Source: Bacillus sp. WMMC1349 (lineage in GTDB: Bacteria > Bacillota > Bacilli > Bacillales > Bacillaceae). From it: a stretch of DNA of 64,000 bases. The stretch lies in assembly GCF_013155385.1 (NCBI RefSeq), contig NZ_JABJUQ010000007.1:3256501-3320500 (forward strand). The letters run 5' to 3'. The first letter of the stretch is position 1. The number at the start of each line of letters is the position of its first letter. The position numbers and the translations under genes are program-made. The notes below the pieces were generated by a model. That model ran no database searches, was not told the DNA's origin, and saw nothing but the letters and a program-made list of their open reading frames with translations. Below, piece after piece: positions 45,766 to 55,057 of the stretch.

Positions 45766-47187
45766 CTAGTCAATCCACTTTTTCTTCCTAGCTATTGTAT
45801 TCATATGCTGAATATGGTTAAAAGCTGCTGTCATAGACCTAGTTATTCCAAAGTGAAAAAAATAAACTTCTCCATTTGTAAAGTACGGATGCCTGCCGGC
45901 TCTTCCTGCCATTTGCACAAGGGCACTTTCACTAAAAACAGCAACTTCCGCACCAAGAACTCCGACCTGGGCATTTTTTACTGTCACTCCCCTTTCTAAG
46001 ATCGTTGTTGTGACCATAATATGGAATGAATCTTCTCGAAACCGCTTCACTTTTCCTTTTCTATTTTTGTCATTAGCATGTACACCTTCAACAAGAAATC
46101 GATTTTCTTGAAGTATATTAACCACTGATTCAAGTACTGGAATCGAAGGAACGAATAAAAAAACAGGTTGGTTCTGATTTTGATGTTTGAAGAGCCACTT
46201 TTTGACTGCAAAAGGGATTTTCCCACGAAAGAGGCTTCTCTTCCAGTTTCCACACCATTTAAATACAGGTTCTGGCAGTGGCTGACGATGATATCTGGCG
46301 GGAATCCGTACGACAGGTAACTGACTTTTTTTAGCATGCCGCTTCATCTTTGAAGAAGGTGTAGCTGTTAAATAAATTCGGGCACTTTCTTGTCTTCCTG
46401 CTTTTTTCGTAGCATATTGCAATGTTCGATCAAAAGAATACGGAAAAGCATCGACTTCATCAATGATGATGACATCAAACGCTTCTTTATAACGCATCAG
46501 CTGATGAGTTGTGGAAATCACAAGTGGTGAAAGTTTTCTTCTATCTTGACTACCTCCATACAAAACAGTTATTTCCTCACCTTTAAAAGCTTTTTTTAAT
46601 CTCGGGGCAAGTTCGAGAACGACATCCGTTCTCGGAGTAGCAATACATAGCCGCAGTCCTTGGCGTAAGGCATATTCGATTCCTCGAAAAAGAAGTTCTG
46701 TTTTCCCTGAACCACAAACTGCCCAAATCAATAGCTCTTTTCTTTGACGAATCGCTTCTACAACAGCGACAGCTGCTTTTTCCTGGCCAACCGAAAGACG
46801 GCCTTCCCAGGTCATCTCGACAGACGGGCATTTGGAAAGAGCTTTACCTTGCCAACTCAATAGAGGTATACATTCACTTACTCTTCCCATCATCACACAT
46901 GAACGACAATAGACACAGTTTTTTTTACCGCAAATTTCACATGGGAATTGTGCAAACAAGTCATGATGATGTTGACCGCAACGCCGGCAAATCCAAGCTG
47001 TTTTTGTTGTAACAAGCGATTTTTCCGCTTTTATGTACCCTTTTTTAATATGCCAATTAATGACATCATCAGGAAAAGGAAGTTCGTTTTGAAGAAGATG
47101 CCGGAATTCTAGAAAAGAGCGAAGTTTTTCGGAATATGACGAGGGGCTGTTACCATTGTACTGATCAGATTGTTTGATATATTTCAC
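45766..47187 (-). CDS. comFA: ComFA, DNA-uptake ATPase/helicase-like protein
   Basis: About 473 residues (B. subtilis 463). Four-cysteine zinc module CRRC...CEIC...CVYCRSC near 65-95; Walker A WAVCGSGKTELLF near 155; Walker B IIIDEVDAFPYS near 243; motif VI QMAGRAGRHP near 430. It works at the membrane with ComEC to drive single-strand DNA import. The start is uncertain: GTG 47187 lies inside the only Shine-Dalgarno (GGAGGTGA), and the codon at normal spacing is ATC 47178; no ATG is available. Confidence 0.93.
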   Translation of the reverse strand: MKYIKQSDQYNGNSPSSYSEKLRSFLEFRHLLQNELPFPDDVINWHIKKGYIKAEKSLVTTKTAWICRRCGQHHHDLFAQFPCEICGKKNCVYCRSCVMMGRVSECIPLLSWQGKALSKCPSVEMTWEGRLSVGQEKAAVAVVEAIRQRKELLIWAVCGSGKTELLFRGIEYALRQGLRLCIATPRTDVVLELAPRLKKAFKGEEITVLYGGSQDRRKLSPLVISTTHQLMRYKEAFDVIIIDEVDAFPYSFDRTLQYATKKAGRQESARIYLTATPSSKMKRHAKKSQLPVVRIPARYHRQPLPEPVFKWCGNWKRSLFRGKIPFAVKKWLFKHQNQNQPVFLFVPSIPVLESVVNILQENRFLVEGVHANDKNRKGKVKRFREDSFHIMVTTTILERGVTVKNAQVGVLGAEVAVFSESALVQMAGRAGRHPYFTNGEVYFFHFGITRSMTAAFNHIQHMNTIARKKKWID

Positions 47188-47265
47188 CTCCGATGGTTAT
47201 CAGTATGGATCATTTTTGTTTTAAAGTAAAATAAGCAAAATCAAAAAATAGTGTTAAAAAACAGA

Positions 47266-47303
47266 CTAAAAAAAGAAAATCCCCGCTTTGCAAAACGGAG
47301 ACT
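47266..47303 (-). terminator. degV terminator
   Basis: Minus strand TCTCCGTTTTGCAAAGCGGGGATTTTCTTTTTTT, just after the degV stop. Confidence 0.8.
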
Positions 47304-47308
47304 TTCTA

Positions 47309-48151
47309 TTATGCTATATACCAGGCAATACCCATGGCACCTTCACCGAGGTGCGTACCGATGACAGGACCGAAATAGCTTTTATAGAATTCTACATATG
47401 GATATAACTCTGATAGCTCTTTAATAATCTGATCAGCCTCTTCTTCTCGATTTGCATGAATCACTACTGCTTTCAATGGCTTTCCTTTTTTGGCATCTTC
47501 ACCAAAAAGCTCATACAGACGGTTGAGTGCTTTTTTCCTTGTCCGAATTTTTTCAAACGGGACAATTAGCTTATTCTCAAAGTGTAAAATCGGCTTTACT
47601 TTTAAAAGGCTCCCAACAAAAGCTTGCGCACCAGTCAATCGACCGCCTCTTTGCAGATGAGAGAGATCATCAACCATGAAATAAGCTCGCATTGTCGTCT
47701 TCATATCGTTCAAATGGCTAAGAATTTCTTCAGGCAATGCACCATTTGCCGCTAATTCCGCTGCTCTGAGCGCATAAAAACCTTGCGCCATACAACTGAT
47801 TTCTGAATCAAATGGATATACTTTGATGTCTTCCAGTATACTGTTTGCTGACACGGCACTGTTGAACGTCCCGCTAATTCCGCTGGAAAGATGAATACTG
47901 ATGACTGCATCATAACTGTTCGCTAGCTTCTCATATAGAGCGATCAATTCGCCGTAAGCAGGCTGTGACGTTTTTGGAAGAGTTTCATGAGCTTTGATTT
48001 TTTGATAATAGTCCTGCCAGCTCATATCAATTTCTTCTTTATAAGAATCCTCTCCAAATATCACGTTAAGCGGTATCATATAAATATGGTAGCGTTCGCG
48101 AAGTTCTGGAGGTATATATGCCGTACTGTCTGTTACTACTGCTGTTTTCAT
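47309..48151 (-). CDS. degV: DegV-family fatty-acid-binding protein (YviA)
   Basis: 280 residues. N-terminal VTDSTAYIPPELRERY and loop TSQPAYGE, the lipid head-group contacts of DegV proteins; SSGISGTFNSA near 90; SHLQRGGRLTGAQAFVGSLL near 160. DegV/FakB proteins hold a fatty acid for phosphorylation by FakA. Encoded between degU and comFA as in B. subtilis. Confidence 0.93.
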   Translation of the reverse strand: MKTAVVTDSTAYIPPELRERYHIYMIPLNVIFGEDSYKEEIDMSWQDYYQKIKAHETLPKTSQPAYGELIALYEKLANSYDAVISIHLSSGISGTFNSAVSANSILEDIKVYPFDSEISCMAQGFYALRAAELAANGALPEEILSHLNDMKTTMRAYFMVDDLSHLQRGGRLTGAQAFVGSLLKVKPILHFENKLIVPFEKIRTRKKALNRLYELFGEDAKKGKPLKAVVIHANREEEADQIIKELSELYPYVEFYKSYFGPVIGTHLGEGAMGIAWYIA

Positions 48152-48464
48152 AAATAAACCTTCCTCTTATGAAAGATACTTTTATCTCTATTTTAAAAGA
48201 AAAACAGTTGTTTTTCATTAAATTTTTATAAATCAACAAAAAGTCACCCACCGATAGAGATGGTTTGATCATGTTCTCTTAGTCTATCCTTGTCATCAGT
48301 TGTAAAATCATCAAAATAGACATATCCGTCAAGATATGGATTGAAGATCTACAATTAGTCAAACTGTAGAATTACGGGGACGCTTAGTGTAGAAGAGTAA
48401 ACCTCTATTTGTCATGCATAACAAGTCCGCTAAAAAATCCTTTTCTGAGCGGCTCATAAGAATA
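48152..48464. other. intergenic region between degU and degV
   Basis: About 310 bases, AT-rich. It contains the degV promoter region (no confident hexamers), an imperfect stem GTCCGC...GCGGCT near 48425-48453, and no coding frame. Confidence 0.4.
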
Positions 48465-48484
48465 GACTTGCCACTTGGCAAGTC
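48465..48484 (-). terminator. degU terminator-like hairpin
   Basis: GACTTGCC-ACTT-GGCAAGTC, a perfect eight-pair stem six bases after the degU stop. The following U-tract is poor, so termination may be partial. Confidence 0.6.
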
Positions 48485-48489
48485 CAACT

Positions 48490-49182
48490 TTATCGCATTT
48501 CTACCCAGCCGTTTTTAATAGCAACTACAACAGCTTGAGTCCTATCATTCACATTCATTTTTTGGAGGATGTTGCTGACATGGTTTTTAACTGTTTTTTC
48601 ACTAATGAATAAAGATTCACCAATTCCACGGTTACTCTTTCCGTCTGCAAGCATCTGTAAAACTTCACATTCACGTCTGGTAAGTATATGCAGAGGTCTG
48701 CGGATTTCAGGATAAACTTCATGTTGTGCCGCATGCACTGTCACACCGCTCGTTGCGAGACGGCGAAATTCGTTAACAAGATTATGTGTCACTTTAGGAT
48801 GTAAATAAGATCCGCCTTCAGCTACTACTTTTACGGCTTCAATCAGTGTATCAGCGTCCATTTCTTTCAGCAGATATCCGCGTGCTCCAGTTTTTAATGC
48901 ATGTGTCACATAGTTTTCATCATCATGGATTGACAAAATAATAACCTTTGATTCCGGGAATAGATCGACCAGTTGTTTTGTCGCTTCTACACCGTTCACA
49001 TTAGGCATATTAATATCCATGATTACAACATCAGGATGGTAGTGCTCGACAATACGAGCCGCCTCATCACCATCGTCTCCTTCAGCTACGACCTCAAAAG
49101 TAGGTTCAAAATCCAAGATCCGTTTAACACCTTCACGGAATAGCTGATGATCATCAATAATAACAATATTTACTTTGTTCAT
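48490..49182 (-). CDS. degU: DegU, response regulator
   Basis: 230 residues from ATG 49182 ([18 protein letters not shown]), nine bases after GGGGAGG. Receiver domain with phospho-acceptor Asp in [14 protein letters not shown] (about residue 56-57), NarL/LuxR helix-turn-helix at 165-230 ([20 protein letters not shown]). Controls exoprotease, competence and, with SwrA, motility genes. Nearly identical to B. subtilis DegU. Confidence 0.98.
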   Translation of the reverse strand: MNKVNIVIIDDHQLFREGVKRILDFEPTFEVVAEGDDGDEAARIVEHYHPDVVIMDINMPNVNGVEATKQLVDLFPESKVIILSIHDDENYVTHALKTGARGYLLKEMDADTLIEAVKVVAEGGSYLHPKVTHNLVNEFRRLATSGVTVHAAQHEVYPEIRRPLHILTRRECEVLQMLADGKSNRGIGESLFISEKTVKNHVSNILQKMNVNDRTQAVVVAIKNGWVEMR

Positions 49183-49268
49183 CACACGCAACGCCTCCCC
49201 ATTATCATTGTTCTATATACCGCTTTTATGGTCAATATGTCTTTTGTCTCTATTTTACAATTTTTTAT

Positions 49269-50432
49269 TTACAAAGAAAGCGGAACTTTGATCATAATAA
49301 ATGTCCCGAGACCTATTTTTGAATCTATTGTCATGGTTCCTTCAAGCAGATCGACCCGCTCCTTCATGCCGAGCAATCCGAACGATTTGTTTCGCTTACT
49401 TTTGGTTTCCTTTAAATCAAAACCAGTTCCATTATCTCTGATGATCATCATAACAAAATCTTTTGTCACTTCTACTTTAACATGAATCTCATCAGATTCG
49501 GAATGTTTTAATGCATTTGTGACAGCTTCTTGGGCAAGTCGGAAAAGCGCAACCTCAAATCGAGGTGCTATCCGCCGATCTTCCGATTCTCCGATACATT
49601 GAAAATGAATCTTGGCTTTACCATGGTAATCTTCGATCGTATTCAAGTATTTTCTTAATGTCGGGATTAAACCTAAATCATCCAAAGCCATTGGTCTTAA
49701 GTCATAAATAATTCGTCTGACTTCATAAAGAGCATTTCGAACATTTTGACGGAGGTTTTTAATTTCTTGAAATCCTTCCTCTGTTCCCTTTTCTCTGAAA
49801 ATCCTCTCGATTAATTCGGACCTCATCATCACGTTTGCCAGCATTTGCGCGGGACCATCATGGATTTCACGGGAAACCCGTTTTCGTTCTTCCTCTTGTG
49901 CTTCGATAATTCTGAGCCCAAAATCCTGTTTTGCCTGTGCATCCTCTAAAAGAACACCAACTTGGCGCAAATCTTGATTTAAATAGTTTAAAACAACAGA
50001 GATTTGACTGACAAGCCCTTCCGAGCGCTCGATAATTTCCTGAAGTCCAAGAAGACGTCGTTCTAGGTCATCTCGCTTTTCTCTTAGCTGCTTTTCCCGC
50101 TGTTGGATCATTGTCAGTTCTACTTGAAGTTCATGCGCTTTTTCATAAGCTTCACGAATTTCGTCTTCACTGAATTTGTGAAAATTTCTGCTGACCTCTG
50201 ACAACCGGTTTCTGGCATGTCTTGCATAAACCTCTAACCTGTCTCCAAGATCGATGACTTCGTTGACCTGTTGTTTAATTTGCTTTAACTCTTCTACAAG
50301 GCCTTCATATTGCTGTCGGGACTGCTCACCGATCTGAAATACTTCGTCTTTACTTCCATCGACAGTTTTTAACATTTTCATAATAATTGAATCTAAGACT
50401 TTGGAGTCCATTTTGGTTTTAGACATGCTCAC
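49269..50432 (-). CDS. degS: DegS, cytoplasmic sensor histidine kinase
   Basis: 387 residues from GTG 50432, seven bases after GGAGGG. Long coiled-coil N-terminus with an EEERKRVSREIHDGPAQ phosphorylation site (His near 191) and a HATPase_c domain at about 280-385 (ALKHSESDEIHVKVEV, DNGTGFDL, GLLGMKERV). No membrane segment. Phosphorylates DegU. 86 bases separate it from degU. Confidence 0.98.
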   Translation of the reverse strand: MSMSKTKMDSKVLDSIIMKMLKTVDGSKDEVFQIGEQSRQQYEGLVEELKQIKQQVNEVIDLGDRLEVYARHARNRLSEVSRNFHKFSEDEIREAYEKAHELQVELTMIQQREKQLREKRDDLERRLLGLQEIIERSEGLVSQISVVLNYLNQDLRQVGVLLEDAQAKQDFGLRIIEAQEEERKRVSREIHDGPAQMLANVMMRSELIERIFREKGTEEGFQEIKNLRQNVRNALYEVRRIIYDLRPMALDDLGLIPTLRKYLNTIEDYHGKAKIHFQCIGESEDRRIAPRFEVALFRLAQEAVTNALKHSESDEIHVKVEVTKDFVMMIIRDNGTGFDLKETKSKRNKSFGLLGMKERVDLLEGTMTIDSKIGLGTFIMIKVPLSL

Positions 50433-50632
50433 CCATTTTCCCTCCGTAATAGCATTGTCATTTACTTTTTATGATAATTTTCATTGATCTGAAATTCGTG
50501 TCGAATTATAATGAAAGAATGCGTATTGTATTTTTTATGCTTTCCCATCTATCTCTTTAATCATAACAAAATACGCAACAAAATTCTAAGCCTGTTCGTT
50601 TTTTTTTGAACTGTCAGGGGGGAAACAGGCAA

Positions 50633-51271
50633 ATGCTACAAAGCTATCTTACAGTCTCCGGAGAAGGTATATATGAAATTGTGATCGAAAAGTCACGGTT
50701 CATCTGTCATTTAAACCGCGCAAACTCCGAAGAAGAGGCACAGCATTTTATTCAGAAGATTAAAAAACAACATTGGAATGCAACTCATAACTGTTCTGCA
50801 TATCTCATCGGAGAAAATGATCAAATTCAAAAAGCAAACGATGATGGGGAACCGAGTGGTACAGCTGGAATTCCAATGCTTGAAGTGTTAAAAAAACGCA
50901 AACTGAAGGATACTTGCGCTGTTGTGACACGGTACTTTGGCGGGATTAAATTAGGTGCCGGCGGATTGATAAGGGCTTATGGTAAATCTGTATCAGAAGG
51001 GCTAAATCATGTCGGCATCACAGAACGCAAACTGATGCGAGTCATGCACACAAAAATCAACTATACTTGGCTCGGGAAACTGGAAAATGAACTACGTACA
51101 TCCCCTTACAAATTGAAAAACATCCATTATGCCGATGAAGTTGAATTCGAAATTTATGTGAAGGAAAGTGAAAAACAGTCCTTTACACAATGGATAACTG
51201 AACTGACGAATGGTAAAAGTGAGAATAAAGAAGGTATTCAAATCTACTTAGAAGAAGCTTTTAATAATTAA
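50633..51271 (+). CDS. yvyE: YvyE, IMPACT/YigZ-family protein
   Basis: 212 residues from ATG 50633 behind AGGGGGGAAA; the open frame to 50606 lacks a ribosome site. Signature ATHNCSAYLIGENDQIQKAN and DDGEPSGTAGIPMLE near 55-90, VTRYFGGIKLGAGGLIRAYG near 100. Family members bind ribosomes or act as translation-stress regulators in other organisms; the role in Bacillus is unclear. Divergent from degS, 15 bases before tagV. Confidence 0.92.
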   Translation: MLQSYLTVSGEGIYEIVIEKSRFICHLNRANSEEEAQHFIQKIKKQHWNATHNCSAYLIGENDQIQKANDDGEPSGTAGIPMLEVLKKRKLKDTCAVVTRYFGGIKLGAGGLIRAYGKSVSEGLNHVGITERKLMRVMHTKINYTWLGKLENELRTSPYKLKNIHYADEVEFEIYVKESEKQSFTQWITELTNGKSENKEGIQIYLEEAFNN

Positions 51272-51285
51272 AGGAGAATAAACAT

Positions 51286-52365
51286 ATGGCTGAACGTATA
51301 AGAGTGAAAGTTCGTAAAAAAAAGAATAAGAGGAGGAAAATCGTTAAGCGGTTTATTGTCCTTATGCTACTGGCCATTCTTGTGGTTATTGGAGTAGGAA
51401 TTTACAAGATTGTCAACACAATTTCTGCGGCTGACAGTACTTATGAAGAATTAAAACGTGGCGAGAAGTCAGAGCTCCGTAATGAAATTGTTGATATTCA
51501 AGAAAAACCTTTCTCAATTCTAATTATGGGAATTGAAGATTATGCAACAAATGGTGATCACGGCCGCGCTGACTCACTGATTGTTGTGACACTTGATCCT
51601 AAGAAGAAGACGATGAAAATGTTAAGTATACCGAGGGATACAAGAGTTCAATTAGCGAGTAACACAACCGGAGAAAAAAAGAAAATCAATGCCTCCTATG
51701 CTAAAGGAGGTAAAGATGAGACAATTAGTACCGTTGAAAACCTTTTAGGAATTCCAATTGATAAATACGCAACAGTTGATTTTAAAGGATTTAAAGAAGT
51801 CGTTGATGAAATCGGCGGAATTGATGTTGATGTACCATTTGATTTTAACGAAAAGAGCGATGTATCTAAAAAGAAAAAAATCTATTTCACAAAAGGTCAT
51901 ATGCATTTAAATGGTGAAGAAGCCCTTGCATATGCGCGGATGAGAAAACAGGATAAGCGTGGGGACTTTGGTCGTAATGACCGACAAAAACAAATTCTAA
52001 AAGCAGCGCTTGACCAAATAGCAAAACCGGAAAATTTGATGAAAATTGATGCGATTGCGCAAAAAGCAAGTAAAAATGTTAAAACTAACATAAAAATTAC
52101 AGAAGCATTGGCCCTGCAAAAAGTATACAGCGGCTTTTCAGGTAAAGATATCGAGACTTTAAGCATAAAGGGAAAAGATTTGTATATTAACCGTGAATAC
52201 TTTTTTGAAGCAGACAAACAAAACTTAGCAAAAGTCCATGATGAACTAAATCAACATCTCTATCCTGATTCAACCGCTTCAAATTCTCATGAAACATCCC
52301 CTGAAAGCTCGACTAATGACAATGTACCAGACAATTCAACCGAATTATCTGAGCCTACTCATTAA
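51286..52365 (+). CDS. tagV: TagV (YvhJ), LytR-CpsA-Psr wall-polymer ligase
   Basis: 359 residues. A basic cytosolic start (RVKVRKKKNKRRKIVKR), one membrane anchor (about 27-45), an LCP domain (75-300) with conserved Arg/Asp: DHGRADSLIVV, SIPRDTRV, ARMRKQDKRGDFGRNDRQ, and a Ser/Thr/Asn-rich tail. LCP enzymes move teichoic or teichuronic chains from lipid carrier to peptidoglycan. The yvyE-tagV-tagO order matches B. subtilis, where the gene is tagV. Confidence 0.92.
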   Translation: MAERIRVKVRKKKNKRRKIVKRFIVLMLLAILVVIGVGIYKIVNTISAADSTYEELKRGEKSELRNEIVDIQEKPFSILIMGIEDYATNGDHGRADSLIVVTLDPKKKTMKMLSIPRDTRVQLASNTTGEKKKINASYAKGGKDETISTVENLLGIPIDKYATVDFKGFKEVVDEIGGIDVDVPFDFNEKSDVSKKKKIYFTKGHMHLNGEEALAYARMRKQDKRGDFGRNDRQKQILKAALDQIAKPENLMKIDAIAQKASKNVKTNIKITEALALQKVYSGFSGKDIETLSIKGKDLYINREYFFEADKQNLAKVHDELNQHLYPDSTASNSHETSPESSTNDNVPDNSTELSEPTH

Positions 52366-52378
52366 TTCGATCATTGTA

Positions 52379-52415
52379 GACACCTCCTGATGGTTATCAA
52401 GAGGTGTTTTGTTTT
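52379..52415 (+). terminator. tagV terminator
   Basis: CACCTC...GAGGTGTTTTGTTTTT directly downstream of tagV. Confidence 0.85.
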
Positions 52416-52416
52416 T

Positions 52417-52584
52417 GGGAGTGTCCTGAAAGTGCTCTGGATGAATATTGCTTTCCACGGACGATCCACGAGCCTCCTCAGAGCTCGTTCCTTGCTCCTG
52501 TGGGTCTCACCTGGCTCGCTGTTCCCGCGGGAGTCTCGCAATTCCCATGATTCATGTTGATAAAGGACTTTTTAGACAGCGCCC
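52417..52584 (-). repeat. MITE-like repeat, copy 5 (full form, reversed)
   Basis: Read on the minus strand it begins GGGCGCTGTCTAAAAAGTCC and ends CACTTTCAGGACACTCCC, with the same core (GGAGCAAGGAACGAGCTC) as 33700-33875. It lies between the convergent tagV and tagO terminators. Confidence 0.8.
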
Positions 52585-52617
52585 TTTTTTGACCTCTTCA
52601 TATGTACTTTTTTCCAT

Positions 52618-52664
52618 AACAACAAACCCTGACTCCAAATTGAAATCAGGGTTTGTTGGTTTAT
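52618..52664 (-). terminator. tagO terminator
   Basis: Minus strand ACAAACCCTGATTTC...TCAGGGTTTGTTGTTATGG, a long stem 12 bases after tagO. Confidence 0.8.
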
Positions 52665-52676
52665 TTTCTAAAAGCC

Positions 52677-53741
52677 TTAATTCCTTTTTACCATTCGCCT
52701 ATAAAACTTAGTAAATGGTTTATATCTCTCATTCACCAATCCAGTTACTTCAGCGATGATCTGCATAAAAAAGATCAAGCCAAAGATAATAAAGATCGAC
52801 ATCCAGAGTGTCGCAGTTTTCAGCACAATCGCACTCAGGCTAAAAACACAGCCAATTAAGTATATCACGATAACGGCCTTTCTGTGAGATAATCCAAACG
52901 CCATCAGCCTGTGATGGATATGGGATTTATCAGGAGCTGATATTGGCTGCTTGTTCAATATTCTTCTAATAATGGCAAACGTCGTGTCAAATATTGGTAC
53001 CCCTAAAATAATGATAGGAACAACAACACTGAATAATGTGACACTCTTGTATAGCCCTAACAGCGACAGAACGGAGATCACATAGCCGAGAAAAAGCGAG
53101 CCTGTATCCCCCATAAAGATTTTTGCTGGGTGAAAATTATAGAAAAGGAATCCGAGTGTACTACCAATGACAACCAATGATAAAGAGAAAATTAAAATTT
53201 TGTCGGCTGAAAAAGCCATCACAGCAATGGTTGACAAGCCGATAACGGAAATCCCTGCAGCCAAGCCGTCCAACCCGTCAATTAAATTAATGGCATTTGT
53301 AATCCCAACAATCCATAAAATGGTCAAGGGGTATGCCATCCAACCTAAATCATAGCGAAAATCTGCAAATGGAATCGATAAAAACTCCATTTTCAATCCC
53401 GTACTGACAATCATACACGCAACTAATATTTGAACAATAAATTTAATTTTTGGACTTAAATTATATTTGTCATCGACAACTCCCAAAATGACAATCATAA
53501 AAGCACCGAGGGTAATTGCTGTTACTCTGTTTTCATATAGACCTCCGGCTAATGAACCGGTCAATACTCCTATAAAAATGGCTAAACCGCCCATTCTAGG
53601 CATGACTTTATCATGTATTTTTCGAAAGTCCGGCTGATCGACAATACCGGATTTGATCGCTAAACGTTTAATAAATGGAGTGATGATTAATACAGTTAAC
53701 AGAGAGACAAAAAACGCAATAATCGTGCGTTCATAAGACAT
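52677..53741 (-). CDS. tagO: TagO, undecaprenyl-phosphate GlcNAc-1-phosphate transferase
   Basis: 354 residues (B. subtilis 358), about eleven membrane segments. Catalytic Asp clusters VVDDKYNL near 90 and INLIDGLDGLAAG near 150; HIHHRL near 275. It starts wall teichoic and teichuronic acid synthesis by loading GlcNAc-P on the lipid carrier. Own SigA promoter; converges on tagV. Confidence 0.97.
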   Translation of the reverse strand: MSYERTIIAFFVSLLTVLIITPFIKRLAIKSGIVDQPDFRKIHDKVMPRMGGLAIFIGVLTGSLAGGLYENRVTAITLGAFMIVILGVVDDKYNLSPKIKFIVQILVACMIVSTGLKMEFLSIPFADFRYDLGWMAYPLTILWIVGITNAINLIDGLDGLAAGISVIGLSTIAVMAFSADKILIFSLSLVVIGSTLGFLFYNFHPAKIFMGDTGSLFLGYVISVLSLLGLYKSVTLFSVVVPIIILGVPIFDTTFAIIRRILNKQPISAPDKSHIHHRLMAFGLSHRKAVIVIYLIGCVFSLSAIVLKTATLWMSIFIIFGLIFFMQIIAEVTGLVNERYKPFTKFYRRMVKRN

Positions 53742-53797
53742 AAAAAAGTCTCCTTTTTATTGAATTCTGGGTTGTTTATAATGTTCCGATCCTATCT

Positions 53798-53827
53798 ATT
53801 ATACAATTTCATTAGTTATTATAACAA
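53798..53827 (-). promoter_or_regulatory. SigA-type promoter of tagO
   Basis: TTGTTA (53827-53822), spacer 18, TATAAT (53803-53798), 56 bases upstream of the start codon. Confidence 0.6.
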
Positions 53828-53853
53828 GCTTCTGCAAAAAGAAACATCATAAA

Positions 53854-55041
53854 TTAAATAATCTGCTTTTGATCAAGCTTTATTTTGTTGTAAATTTCCT
53901 GCAATAATTTCTGCCAATCTTTCTCTCGTGCCATGTCTTTGCGATCTTTCATATGGATTGGATTATGATGGGAACGTTCTAACTCTTCACAAACAGCCGT
54001 AAAATGAGTTGGATCGCTTTCTGAAAGATGTCGGTAAATATGTTTTTTCTCTACCTTTTTTGTCGAAGGTAAGTTAACACCGACCACAGGTTTTCCCGAA
54101 GCTAGAAACTCAAACAGTTTTAACGGAAATACGGCATTATTGTATGGTGAAGGTTTATAGGGCATGATTCCGATATCAATTACATTCATATAGGCGGGAA
54201 CATCTGCCGGCGCCACTGGGCCTGTCCAAATGACATTATCCAGCTGAAGCAGTTCTTTAAAATCAGGATCTCCATTTGTTCCGTCAGGACCGACAAATAA
54301 AAATATCCAGTCTTTGTTGGTCTCTGCTGTTTCTTTGACAAGTTTAAAATCAAGTTTTGGTTTAATCCCTCCGATAAAGCCTAAAACAGTTCCATCTCTG
54401 CCGTTTAAGATGTCCGCTTTTTCATCGTTCAGAGCGAAAACATCGTATTCCACCCCATTTTCTATCGTGAAAACGGGCTTCTCTTCGCCTTTAAGACGGT
54501 TCATGATGTTATCGTACAAATAATCAGAGGTGCAAAAAACCGTGTTTGCAGCCTTGATAATGCGATTTTCTGCTTCAAAAATAATTTTTTGTCGAAATTG
54601 TAACAAAAGACTTTGTTTTCCACTAATCGGTGCTGTCCAAAGATCGCTACAATCGTAAATGACTTGATCCCAATGATAAAGTGATGACAGCCCAGGAAAG
54701 CCGGGAAAAGTGTACCATAGACAAACTTTATTATCTTGTGCATTTGTATTTAACCATTGAAGCAAAGGAATCAGCTTTTTTTGATAAAAAAAATCTTGAT
54801 AGCGGGCAAACCTAAAGATTTTTTTCTTTAAAAAATCTTTTACCGCAAACTGCTTAATACCATTTCCCAATTGTGTAAATGAATCTGAAGAAACGTTTTC
54901 AGATGGATAGACCCAAATCACTTGTTTAGTAGCTTTTTGCTTTGCTAAAAACTCCGCAAGACGATGTCTTCGATATCTCAATTGGTCTTGTCCCCATTCA
55001 CCTGTCGCCACCACAATGTGGATTACTTTGTCTGCTTTCAC
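53854..55041 (-). CDS. tuaH: TuaH, teichuronic acid glycosyltransferase
   Basis: 395 residues from GTG 55041, six bases after AAGGTG (an ATG at 55047 abuts that site); B. subtilis TuaH has 397. The open frame to 55203 overlaps tuaG and is rejected. GT-B (family 4-like) fold: N-terminal WGQDQLRYRRHRLAEFLAKQ, C-terminal nucleotide-binding part with FVGPDGTNGDPDF and PLKLFEFLASGKPVV. It probably adds a sugar to the growing repeat. Last gene of the tua operon; no clear terminator follows. Confidence 0.9.
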   Translation of the reverse strand: MKADKVIHIVVATGEWGQDQLRYRRHRLAEFLAKQKATKQVIWVYPSENVSSDSFTQLGNGIKQFAVKDFLKKKIFRFARYQDFFYQKKLIPLLQWLNTNAQDNKVCLWYTFPGFPGLSSLYHWDQVIYDCSDLWTAPISGKQSLLLQFRQKIIFEAENRIIKAANTVFCTSDYLYDNIMNRLKGEEKPVFTIENGVEYDVFALNDEKADILNGRDGTVLGFIGGIKPKLDFKLVKETAETNKDWIFLFVGPDGTNGDPDFKELLQLDNVIWTGPVAPADVPAYMNVIDIGIMPYKPSPYNNAVFPLKLFEFLASGKPVVGVNLPSTKKVEKKHIYRHLSESDPTHFTAVCEELERSHHNPIHMKDRKDMAREKDWQKLLQEIYNKIKLDQKQII

Positions 55042-55057
55042 ATTCATCACCTTGCCA

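Noticed and set aside
47188-47280. ComK box upstream of comFA
   Set aside because: AT-rich DNA is present, but no clean AAAA-N5-TTTT pair with correct phasing was found.
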